DNA of 64,000 nucleotides from Globisporangium splendens (Eukaryota > Oomycota > Peronosporomycetes > Pythiales > Pythiaceae): positions 1 through 64,000 of the forward strand of contig VFIW01000046.1 in NCBI GenBank assembly GCA_006386115.1, read 5' to 3'. The stretch's first letter is position 1. Each line of letters begins with the position of its first letter. The translations under genes and the position numbers were made by a program. Shown here one piece after another: positions 8,973 to 18,017 of this stretch. A model generated the notes under the pieces. It saw only the letters and a program-made list of their open reading frames with translations, was not told where the DNA came from and searched no databases.

Positions 8973-10015
8973 GGAGACAAGCCGTTGTGAGGTTTGTTCG
9001 AGACGCAATCGCGAAGGCTCAGGATCTGCAAAAGGAACAAGCAGACAAGAGCGGAAGGAAGAACAAGCAAGTGTATAAGATCAATGATCTTGTATTGCTT
9101 AGTGCGGCAAATCTGCCTGAACATGCAGTGTCCAACTTGGGAAGCTCGAAGCTTCTGCCAAGGTTCATTGGACCGTTCAAGGTAGTTAAATGCAATGGTG
9201 ATGCCTACACGCTAGACATACCTACACGCATGCGTCTACACCCTACATTTTATGTGGGTAGACTAAAGCCTTACCTTCCAAGTGGATCAGCGGATCCTAC
9301 GAGATCTTCCGCAAACGATCAAGCTGATCTTGAAGACTCTCCACTTGATTGCGAAGAGCAAACAGCTCATCGCTTTGGAGATTCTTCTCAGCGTAAAGGC
9401 GCTGAAGCACATCGAAGGACTCCTCCTTCACAGCTTCCAGCACGAGAAGGCGCGAGTTATACTCCTTGCGGAGTACCTCAAGAGTCGTCCCTGCCTCTTC
9501 CACAGAGCGCAGTAGACGTTCGTGGTGCAATTCACGAGCCTTCTCAGCCTTTTGGAGTCGCTCAAGTTCGCCCTGGACTTGCTCGAACCGTTGCTCGAAA
9601 CGGGACTCCAAAGCCAGATACTGGGCGGGACCAAAGGTCAGCGAGTCGATCCGCGACTCCTGCTCCTTCACTTGGTCCTCGAGGCTCTCGCACCGATCCG
9701 AAAGGATCGCATCGCGAACTTCCAGTGTCTCAATCTGAGCGCGATGAGCACTCTTCCACTTCCAGAGTCGCTCAATCGTTTTGGCGTTCAGCCCCACCCC
9801 CATTGATAGACTCTCAGGGAGAGCATCGCTGGGTGGTTGAGTCGATTGTTGATCACGATGATCGACCGACTCGTGGGAAGAAGCGGTTGAGTCCTCAACG
9901 CTTCTACAGAGTTCGGTGGCGTGGATATCCACCGAGCTCGGACACGTGGGAACCACGCCAGACGATGGAGTCTGATGTTCCCGACGTGGTCCGCAGCTAC
10001 GAGAACCACTTGTAG
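8940..10015 (+). CDS. Pol end: integrase C-terminus and chromodomain
   Basis: The frame continues the integrase with the GPF/Y-like module (VYKINDLVLL, then RFIGPFKVVK, then HPTFYVGRLKPY). A proline- and serine-rich linker of roughly 180 residues has no recognisable fold. The chromodomain follows (about 9830-10012: VVESIVDH, FYRVRWRGYP, DTWEP). Chromodomains on integrases direct insertion into marked chromatin. The linker and chromodomain overlap an opposite-strand frame (9297-10457). The linker's disordered composition suggests it may be constrained by the other strand. The ATG at 8969 is internal and not a likely start. Confidence 0.85.
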
Positions 10016-10457
10016 CGTCGCCAGGAGCGACACTACGACGACCAGAGCTAGGACTCGCTCTGTCGTCAGCAGGAGTTCTTCTACGGGCATGAACATCGCC
10101 ACGACGAAGAAGACGCTCCATCTTGTTCTCGTTCTCAAGACGAACAAACGTTCGCCATGAGTCTCTCTGGGCTGCGATGGGTTGGTTCGGATCACGGTTG
10201 TTGATCCGACGCCAACTGAAGAACCGCTCCTTGTAGAACTCGAGATCCCCCTTCTTCTTCAGAATGGGAGATATGTCGAAGAGTTCTGGAGCTGTCTGCT
10301 GTCGCTTGGACAACGGACGTTCTTCACCTTGGTTCACTTGGTCACTTGGTCGCTTCATGGCCGATTGGAAAGTGAACTGCTCCGAAAGGTCTGCAAAAGT
10401 ACGCAAGGTACTTGTGACTTTAAGGAGGGGATGATGTAATGGGCTATACCTAGCCAT
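9297..10457 (-). CDS. Antisense ORF of the Gypsy element: basic N-terminus and long coiled coil
   Basis: A 386-codon frame on the strand opposite to pol, starting at an ATG 22 bases inside the 3' LTR. A second ATG at 10358 (residue 34) is the better start because homology begins there. Residues 34-56 are rich in K and R and resemble a nuclear localisation signal (MKRPSDQV, then SKRQQ). Residues 70-120 are charged and helical. Residues 125-220 are disordered. Residues 224-386 are a strong heptad-type coiled coil rich in L, E, R and Q. Residues 1-147 cover DNA with no plus-strand gene. Its disordered middle lies opposite the chromodomain, and its coiled coil lies opposite the disordered pol linker. 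The N-terminal codons are retained in the LTR array. No protein family was recognised. Function and expression are unknown. Confidence 0.55.
   Translation of the reverse strand: MARYSPLHHPLLKVTSTLRTFADLSEQFTFQSAMKRPSDQVNQGEERPLSKRQQTAPELFDISPILKKKGDLEFYKERFFSWRRINNRDPNQPIAAQRDSWRTFVRLENENKMERLLRRGDVHARRRTPADDRASPSSGRRSVAPGDATSGSRSCGPRREHQTPSSGVVPTCPSSVDIHATELCRSVEDSTASSHESVDHRDQQSTQPPSDALPESLSMGVGLNAKTIERLWKWKSAHRAQIETLEVRDAILSDRCESLEDQVKEQESRIDSLTFGPAQYLALESRFEQRFEQVQGELERLQKAEKARELHHERLLRSVEEAGTTLEVLRKEYNSRLLVLEAVKEESFDVLQRLYAEKNLQSDELFALRNQVESLQDQLDRLRKIS
10420..10434 (+). promoter_or_regulatory. Polypurine tract
   Basis: TTAAGGAGGGGATGA lies directly before the 3' LTR. This is where RNase H normally leaves the plus-strand primer. 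A related tract (TTAAGGAGTTGATG on the minus strand) sits beside the LTRs of the tandem array. Confidence 0.75.
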
Positions 10458-11084
10458 TACATGAAGGTGGATCTGTTCCCAGATTTAGTGTGCCACACAC
10501 CACCTTCAGTGTGCATTGTGGAGAGACAATTAACAAAGGGATTACGGTACGACAATCCCCACATGCACATGTGACGTCATCCCATGACGTCACGAGCGCT
10601 CTCTGTGCTGATCAGTGCAGATGTTGTTCACATGTACTAATCAGTACAGAGTGATGACATCCATGTACTAATCAAGTACTGAGTGATGGTTCCTACTTGG
10701 GAAACTGCACTGGTGATGAGGCCAACGTGTCTCTGCCACCTAAAGTGAGTGGCTGTAGCCAATCACTTTGCAGGGAAATTTTCCACGGGACTTCAAGTTC
10801 AAGCTTCTCGAAGATCTCGTGGGTTCAACCTCAGTGTACCCAAGGTTTTATACATCCGATTCATAGGTTTTATTGTGTATGTTTAGGTTTTAGTTATAAA
10901 ACGTGTAGGAGCCCTTGGGGTTCATTTACAAGTAGCGACAGGAACCATAAGCATTTTAATTCAGTTGCAATTTTACCACCAAGCCCTCAAGTCTTCCTTC
11001 CTCCCTCCAAGTCGGGAGACGCTTCCTCTGGCACAAGCGTGTGTGCCGTGTTTAAGGGACTGTTTGGAACAGCGCCCTTTTACA
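10435..11084 (+). repeat. 3' LTR
   Basis: 650 bases, TGTAATGGG to TTTTACA, aligned throughout with 3434-4085. The palindrome cluster is retained at 10571-10680. Its first 23 bases hold the most upstream ATG of the antisense ORF. Confidence 0.95.
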
Positions 11085-11352
11085 TATTAAAACTATTTTC
11101 GTCTTTTTGGCCATCGTAGAGAATTGAGCAAATGACACTCTAGCAGTGATCCATGGACAGCTTGTCATTGCTTACATTGTGTTTGAAGAGCAAAAGAATC
11201 TGATCGTCCGTGGCGATTTGTTTACCGGCACCTTAAATGGACACTGTTTGCCCCACTCTCGTTGTGGTAAGCAGTGCAAACAATCGAACTCTTCAAAGCC
11301 AACCTTAAAATTTGCATGTACTTACAGAATTAGAGTTGAAGTCGCACAGGTG

Positions 11353-13950
11353 TCATTTTCTATTTTTACAGTTCTCCGAAATGAAAACGATATCCCTCAC
11401 CAACTCTGGTGACAGCGAGCTTCGCTTCACTGTAACGACGTTGCCGCTCGTGGAAAATGCCCTCTCCGACGGGACACTCGTTGCGACTGCTCCCATCCAC
11501 TTCCTCGCCAATTTACTCAGAAAAGGGTACTTGGAATGATTCTTCTTCCACCACGCATAAGGATCGTCGGTCTTTTTGACTGGTGCAATGTCCTTCAAAT
11601 AGTTCTTGAGTTCTAAATCACACGCAACTTCCAATGGTGTCGTGTTACTATGGAGCAGCTCGTCGGAACCAAACACAAATTCATTCATGAAGTCGTCGGC
11701 TTCTTGAGGCATCGGAATCGGCGACAACAAAATTCGTTGAGTCCTTCGGTCAGAAACAGGTTGTTGTTGTTCCTCCTCTTGCGCGAGCACAACAGCACCG
11801 TTGACGAGCTTTTGTTTTGCGAGAGATCTGGTGGTGTCATTAAGATGTTTCATATTCTTCGCCACCCTTGGGTCTAAGAACGAAACCCAGAGCAATTCAC
11901 TTTGGTTGAGGTTAGCAAAGCGTTTGTTGAATAATTCAAGCACACGATTGCGACACTCCTGCATTAGCAAAACGGTTTGCTCGACGTACGACTCGCCACC
12001 AGCGGATGCCGCTTCATTGGCGAACAAATTTCGTTTCTGGAGTTGTGTTCGAATTGCACAGAGACACGGTATGACAAGCGGGAAGGTGGGGTAGTCTTGG
12101 CCACTGAGCAGTGTACTCGCCGCCGCAAAAGGAGCCAATAACGTCCAAAGTCACTTTATTGCTAACCAATCGGCATCTTTGGGGCGTACAATTTTGTTTC
12201 GTACATCGTTGAACTCTTTGAGGCCAGAATCGGAAGCCAAATATGCGAAGAATTTGCTTATCGCCGGTTGAAGCTTGATAAACCGCTGAAGCATGTCCCA
12301 ACAGCTATTCCAGCGCGTGGGGCAATCAACCTTGATATTGACAACCTGTTGCGGTGGGGTTTTTAGTAGTTCACGTTGAATCATCACAAGTCGATCTCTC
12401 GCCTTCGGTGACCTGCGGAAGTAAGTCGCCAGTGACCGAAACCTCTGGACAATTTCGCGAACACTGTCCAGTGGACTGCGTTCAAGACTCGACAAAGTCG
12501 CGTCCAGATAATCGTCTAATTCACCAATTGCGAGATCTCGAATATCCTCCATTATTACGCGATCCTCAGCAGATAACTCATCATCTTCTTCGTTTTCATT
12601 TTTGATCGCATCACCTTCATTTGCGATAATGGCAGCCCATACTGGAGCTTCTGCGGGTTGGTGTGATTTCATCTTCTTGATTAACGCCCCTGACACGACG
12701 AGGTGGATTGAGTGTGCAACACCTGACATGTGGTCGACACCTACCAGGTCCCCAGCCAGCACCGCGTTCGATGCTCCATCACGAAGTAGTTTGGTACAAC
12801 GGATTGGGGGAAGCTCCCACCTGCGCATAAAACCACCAATGGCGCGTGAAATGGCTTCACCATCATGGATTCCAGGAAGTTCCTCTACTTCGAGTGTCCA
12901 GCTCTTTGGCGAGAAGTTTTCATCCACGTAGTGGAGAGTGAGTGAGATGTAGCTGTGCACGCTCCTTGCTGTCCAGATGTCACTCGTCATAGAGTAGTAG
13001 TCGCAACCTTTGCGAATCGCGTCCTTAAGATGTTGGCGTAGGTCGGCTGCAATGTTGACAATTTCTTTTCGTAGCTGGGTGCGCTTGGGTATCTTCACTT
13101 TCACTTGGCCTAAATCCTCGGTGATGTATTGAATGTACTCGACAAAACCATCGTCTTCAACCATGGTCAGTGGTCGAAGACTCTTTGCTATCCAAATGGC
13201 GAGGAGGGAATTGGCGCGCTTTTGCTCGGCATCAGCAATATCGACCACTCGCTTCTTCCTCTTCTTCTCTATTTTCTTTTTCTTGGCGACTGCAGCAAAG
13301 GAGCTTTTCAGATTGCGTTGGATGAGCTTCTCTTCATCTTCACCTTCGTCTTCCACGTCTTCACAATCTCCATCATCTTCGTCAGTATGTCTCTTTTTAT
13401 TCTCGAATTCAACCAGATCGTGCTTGTGATATTTAGTCATGTGATCCAACACGTGGTGATTTCCCACACGAAAGAAGATTCGGCATTTGCATTTGAGACA
13501 ATACGCAAATTCGGCGTGCTCGTTCAGTAATTCGTGGTCAGCTAGGTGCCAAACGTCGCATTTAGCCGCCAGGTGAATAAATTGCCACAATTTTTTCACT
13601 CTCTGCCGTCTCATCTTGAAAAGCCGAATCGGTGTTGGGATTTGTGCCGCCGCTGGCTCAGGACCTATGCTTCTGGTGCGAGCAGACTTCCCAGAAGGTT
13701 GTCGATGCTCTAAACTTCTGGAGCGTACTGGCGGCAAACCAGACAGGTGACGCTCTGTGCTTCTGTCACCATTCTGTCGTGGATCTGAGCTTCTGTGTCG
13801 AGCAATTACCCGGGGGGATTGTCGCCACCTGGGGGTTCCGCCGCGTGTTGGTGTCCGCGCACCTGGTTGGTCATCTGCTTCACTGGCGGGAGCGAACGCA
13901 TCAACTGGCTGGTGAAGCTCATCTGGTAGCAAATGCTCTTCCATTATCAC
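11353..13950 (-). pseudogene. hAT-family transposase with BED zinc finger, one internal stop
   Basis: On the minus strand, 866 codons are open except for one TGA at 12151-12153. The N-terminus is low complexity and arginine-serine rich. A BED-type finger follows (residues about 130-180: CLKCKCRIFF with HHVLDHMTKYH). The middle carries the RNase H-like transposase fold (SMTSDIWTARS, then the CPTRWNS motif). After the stop, the same frame continues with LAPFAAASTLLSG and the C-terminal dimerisation domain (VPSERAFSTSGNVVT). The cut-and-paste transposase is therefore probably dead through one nonsense change. The stop interrupts a conserved helix and is not at a splice site. Terminal inverted repeats and a target duplication were not found. 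Confidence 0.88.
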
Positions 13951-14073
13951 AACACCAATGGTTTGGTGGAGACAGAAGAAGTTGAGAGGCAGTTGTGAGG
14001 TAGTTGAGAGGTAGTTAAGCTTAACTCTAACACATTGTTTACTTTGTGTGAAAAGTGTGTTTGGTAACGTTAA

Positions 14074-15720
14074 CTACGTTAACGTTGCCACCTCTATCAG
14101 CGACTCGTTCTCAACATCAGAGCCTTCAACAACGCACATGGAGACTCGGACCAACTCTGCCGTTTTTAAATCCAGGAAGAGTGGTAGCTGAAGTAAACAT
14201 GTCAGCGCAACCACTCTTGGATGCAATTCTGGAGGGATTTGAAGCTGCAAGCAACGTTCCTGGATACCGTCTACCATCCGATCCTCAACAACGCATAGAA
14301 AACAGCAAGAAAAGTATTCTACTCGGAAGATCGTGCCAACGATCGTCGACGATTTCGTAAGTTCATGGATCAACTCGAGGGCGGCGAGCTGAGCATGCGC
14401 TCTAAGGCAATAGACGTGCTGAACAACGCGGTACAGGAGTCGCGGATCGATAATGAACCATCGACGCATATCTGGATGCAGCTGAAGTACTCGCAAACAC
14501 AGTTCTAGAAGGCTGGATACGAACGCGTGCCGAATTTGCAGCGACAGCGAGCTTGTATACGCTTGGTCCACTAGAAGCAGGTCGAAAAGTAGCTGAACAC
14601 GTTGGCATTTCGCAAACCACGTCAACATGAGAGGCGAGTGCGTCGAAAGCGTGTTGAAAAGCGCGATTGCAAACGCCAGAGCAGACGTCGATGGAGCGCG
14701 AGGATCGAGCATCGTGATACAGCATCCCGGTTCGTCATTGTTCGCGCTTCCAACCCGCACTTTAATCAACAGATAATCCAACTGTACATCAGTTAAAAGC
14801 TGACAGAACGAAGGGGTTACCTGGGAGTATTACTCTCTTCGTTACGATCCAACGACGATCCACGCTGGAAGCACTGAGCGATCCGTTCAATAGGCTCTGG
14901 GTGCTGGTTGCACAGTGTGTAGAGAAGCTCACACGCGAGACCGACAGTGTCTTAGTTTCCAAAATACTCTTCGGCAATACCAACAATGCCATCAGTAATG
15001 TCACTACAACTGACCAGCTGAGGAGCGACGTTAATGGCCTTTACCAATGGCTCAACAAACTCTGCGCGTTGATCGCACGTCATCGACGAGATGGAGCTGT
15101 CAGCAGTTGGCGCTTTCCATTGCGACAACAAGGTAGCAACTGGATCCAGAGGGAAACTTGTTCAGCGAGCCTCACTGTCTTACAAGTCGGTGAACGCCGT
15201 CTTAAACTGATGCGCCAGAGCTCACGCACGAATTGCTCCAAGGGAGACAAAGATCCATCGAAGCTGGCGTCGTCTGGCTCGAGAGAATTCTGGACTGGCG
15301 TCGGTTGTCTACATTACAGAAACGGGTGATGTGTCTCAGTTGCTGGCAATTGATCCGCTACGCTCTCCAGCACTATCAGATTCTCAAGATTGTCTTCGTC
15401 GTCTGGATGCTCAGTCGCAGTGACTAAAGCATCCAGTATCGTCTTCTAACTTCTGTCGTCTCCCTCTTGGTCGCCGCGCTTTGTCGCCATGTTTTGCAGG
15501 GGTCTCGCTCGTCCCACAACCATTGGACTGCGGCTTATGTCTTCCGAATGAAACGCTAAGTGCAGTGCGTGCTGCTGTCTCGTGGCCGTGTTCGAAGTGT
15601 CGAGGTGCGTTCCTTCTTGCATCAGCTTTTGGCAAAATGACTCTCTCAGCATGAGCGGAGCGGATCCGCCAACGATCGAGTGGATCCACGATCCACTGCT
15701 CTGTTAAAAAATCAAGTTTC
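14074..15720 (-). pseudogene. Decayed helical-repeat (ARM/HEAT-like) protein gene
   Basis: The minus strand has clear protein character, broken by stops and frame shifts. The best piece is 14074-14781, with leucine-rich amphipathic helices such as LELCLRVLQLHPDMRRW and LAALELIHELTKSS. Other pieces lie at about 14830-15080 (GLACELLYTLCNQHPEPIER, preceded by FVEPLVKAINVAPQLV) and 15340-15720 (LDALVTATEHPDDEDN). Stops occur between them, for example near 14956, 15158 and 15325. The pattern fits a relic of an armadillo-like cytoplasmic protein next to transposons. The family was not identified. A multi-exon gene with unusual introns is a weaker alternative, because several stops lie in sequence that otherwise continues smoothly. 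Confidence 0.5.
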
Positions 15721-16536
15721 ACAAGGACAGAGGTGATGCGTATTCATCATCTAACTGACAGCTCGACATTGTGTTGATGTTGCATTTGGTTGAGATACTG
15801 GGATAAGTGAACTGCAGAATTTGTTCCTGGAACCCAGCTGGCGCACAGGTGTGCCACGAAAGTGTCCATTGAGATTGCACCCACTGGGATACGCTTTTCA
15901 GCCAATCACACATCGCGTTCATCCCATTACAACATATTTCTACCATATCCAATTTCCAAAACCCGATGCATCCCATCGACAGTTTCCATCGTCCCACAGT
16001 ATCAGAACCGGGTTTCGCAATTTGGCCACAGCCGTTTCACGCTCAGAGCGCCAGTTCTTTTTCGCAACGTAACCCTCTCGCCCCCTACTGTAGACCCGCA
16101 TGATGATGCGTTCGCTTTTGTGCGCGTCAGTCATTCGTTCCCTCGAGGTCCCCCCTCGTCCCCATTGGCCATAATCCCAACATCCTGCAAGCCGCCAGTC
16201 AGTCCGCCAAAGCCGCATTTGTCTCAACAGGAAGAAGAAGAAGAAGGTGCGTCCGCGCATGCCGCGCTGTTTGTGTGTGTATGTGGTGTTGGCTGCATGT
16301 TATGTTTATGATGCGCTGGATGTGTCATTTTCGCGGTGGACTGGATTTTTTTGTTCGTGTTTTCTGTCTGCTGTCTGCGGATCCATGGGTGCGGAATCAG
16401 TGTGCTGATGACGGCACATGGGAATGTGTGGATGCCCAAACACTGACATGTGGATCTGCGCCATGTTCTGTTGTTTCTTTGGGCGGTCGGCAGGCTGAGA
16501 ACGCGCATATCCGATTTCTACGCACAGACACACAAG
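15721..16536. other. Intergenic region, no gene seen
   Basis: This is 816 bases between the decayed gene and the surface-protein gene. Short frames here have no protein character. Pyrimidine-rich and GT-rich stretches at 16260-16360 may belong to the promoter of the downstream gene. No known element was found. Confidence 0.5.
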
Positions 16537-17049
16537 ATGGCGCGTCGATTTGTGAGCGCCGCGGTCGCGGTGGCAGGTAAGAATGCATGCGCTTGGTCTC
16601 TGTCCGCGTATATGGTCTAATCGCTATGCTTGTGTGCTTGCTGACGTTAAAATAGCGCTGGCCGCGATGACGACAGATGTGTCCGCCGCGGACGACATTT
16701 GCAGCGTCGACATCTCGAAATGCTACATCGACGGCGGCTCCAAGACGTGCAATATGGAGAAGGCGGTGTGTCCGCCGTGTCTCGCCGCGATGGACGGTGG
16801 CTTCTTCGGCTTCCTCACGAGCACCAAGTACGGCTGCTACCAGCTGAACGACGACTCGGAGTGTCCCGACGGCACGACGCTCTGCTCGACGACGAGTACG
16901 CCGTCGCCGACACCCACGCCGACCCCGAAGAAGACGCCTAAGAAGACGGCGTCGAGCAGCGGCTCTAACTCAGGCGACAGCGGCAGCGGCTCGACGACGC
17001 CCAAGCCGACCACCAAGAAGCCGAGCAAGACCAAGGCGTCGTCCTCGTC

Positions 17050-17088
<39 letters not shown>

Positions 17089-17725
17089 GACGGTGAAGAC
17101 GCCTAAGCCAACGCCGTCACCCACGCCCAAGCCGACGCCTTCGCCTACACCATCGCCCACTCCGTCGCCAACGCCGACGGCGACGGAGGCGGCACAGGAA
17201 GCAGCCTCGGCGCCATCGAACGCGACGGCGTCCAAGGACGAGAACTCGTCGTCTGGCTCAAAGGTTGGCGTGATCCTCGCGATTGTCGGTGGCTGCGTCG
17301 TCGTTGTCGCTGTTCTCGGCTTCTTTGTCTGGAAACGCCGCCAGGACGACGACGATGACTCGGACGACGATGAGCCGCGCTTCCCACCGCCCAAGGCCAC
17401 GTACAACCAGACGTCGACCGCGACGGCGGCGTACGGCGCGAACGCCGCGACCACGTTCAGCAAGCCCAACAATCCAGGATTCCAGGGCGACATGCAGACG
17501 TCGCCGGTGCGCGCGCCTCCGCCGCACAGCTACGCGGTCCCCGTCGCTGCGGCGGCGGCGGATGTCGAGTACGGCATCCCAGTGTCCGCCGCGCATACAA
17601 GCACGGATTATCGCGTGAGCGACCACGACAGCCACTCGAGCAGCGAGGGCCACGACGTCTGGGGCAACGCTGTGGGCAGCTACCGCGAGAAGCGGACCCA
17701 CAGCAACGTGTCCGTGGAGTTCTAA
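16537..17725 (+). CDS. Secreted type I membrane protein: Cys-rich head, mucin-like stalk
   Basis: Two exons, 16537-16576 and 16656-17725 (79-base intron, GTAAGA/TAG), give 369 residues. Exon 1 encodes most of the signal peptide (MARRFVSAAVAV), which explains why the start lies before the long frame. After cleavage near VSA-AD comes a head with about ten cysteines (residues 26-90; ICSVDISKC to GTTLC). A Ser/Thr/Pro/Gly stalk has TPTPTP, SGSGSG and PSPTPTP repeats (about 95-230), probably O-glycosylated. One membrane span follows (VGVILAIVGGCVVVVAVLGF), then KRRQ, an acidic patch and a cytoplasmic tail of about 130 residues. A cell-surface or wall-sensor role is likely by architecture. No family was recognised. 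The tail may signal. Confidence 0.85.
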
Positions 17726-18017
17726 GCGTAATTATTCCCTGGTGTGGTAAGTGTTTGTGCGTGGTTGAGTTTATGTTTTTAAGAGATGAGCGAGTCTTGG
17801 TAGCCCTTTTCGCAAAGTTGCCCCGAGCCAACGATATATAACGACGATGTGGATCGAGATAAAGAACGAGACAATGAACCAAGCGAAGATCCTCCCAGAA
17901 AAAGAAAGAACCCAAGGCAGACAATGGAAGCAGTTTTGACACAAACGCGGTTTGTCCCTTTTCATATTCATGTGTTGTGCATTTTCTTGGTTTATATGTG
18001 CTTTTTGGTGTTCCATT

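Larger units (their letters stand above)
3434..11084 (+). mobile_element. Ty3/Gypsy chromodomain LTR retrotransposon, near complete
   Basis: The element has two LTRs of 652 and 650 bases, each bounded by TGTAA...TTACA. A primer-binding-site candidate lies two bases inside the 5' LTR and a purine tract sits next to the 3' LTR. Gene order is gag, protease, RT, RNase H, integrase, chromodomain, as in chromoviruses. Gag and protease overlap with a -1 shift at a slippery heptamer. Two further frame changes inside pol (near 5682 and 8940) look like one-base losses, so this copy is probably immobile unless they are sequence errors. The LTRs differ from each other by scattered substitutions and short gaps, so insertion is not very recent. 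Flanks GGCAG and TATTA show no target-site duplication. Confidence 0.92.

Noticed and set aside
12151..12153. TGA as selenocysteine or reassigned codon (also at 63348)
   Set aside because: Other genes in the window, such as the HMG-CoA synthase fusion, end in TGA. A transposase has no reason to use selenocysteine, and no SECIS-like structure was seen.
11330..14030. 8-base inverted repeat TTAGAGTT / AACTCTAA as hAT terminal repeats
   Set aside because: Too short and expected by chance over this search space. No target duplication is next to it.
14070..14096. Near-palindrome around TAACGTTAACTACGTTAACGTT
   Set aside because: Low-complexity arrangement of GTTAAC/AACGTT words. It may be a transposon edge, but nothing pairs with it on the other side of the hAT gene.
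15411..15722. Separate small gene on the minus strand
   Set aside because: Better explained as part of the decayed helical-repeat gene, since other frames in the same stretch carry the protein-like sequence.
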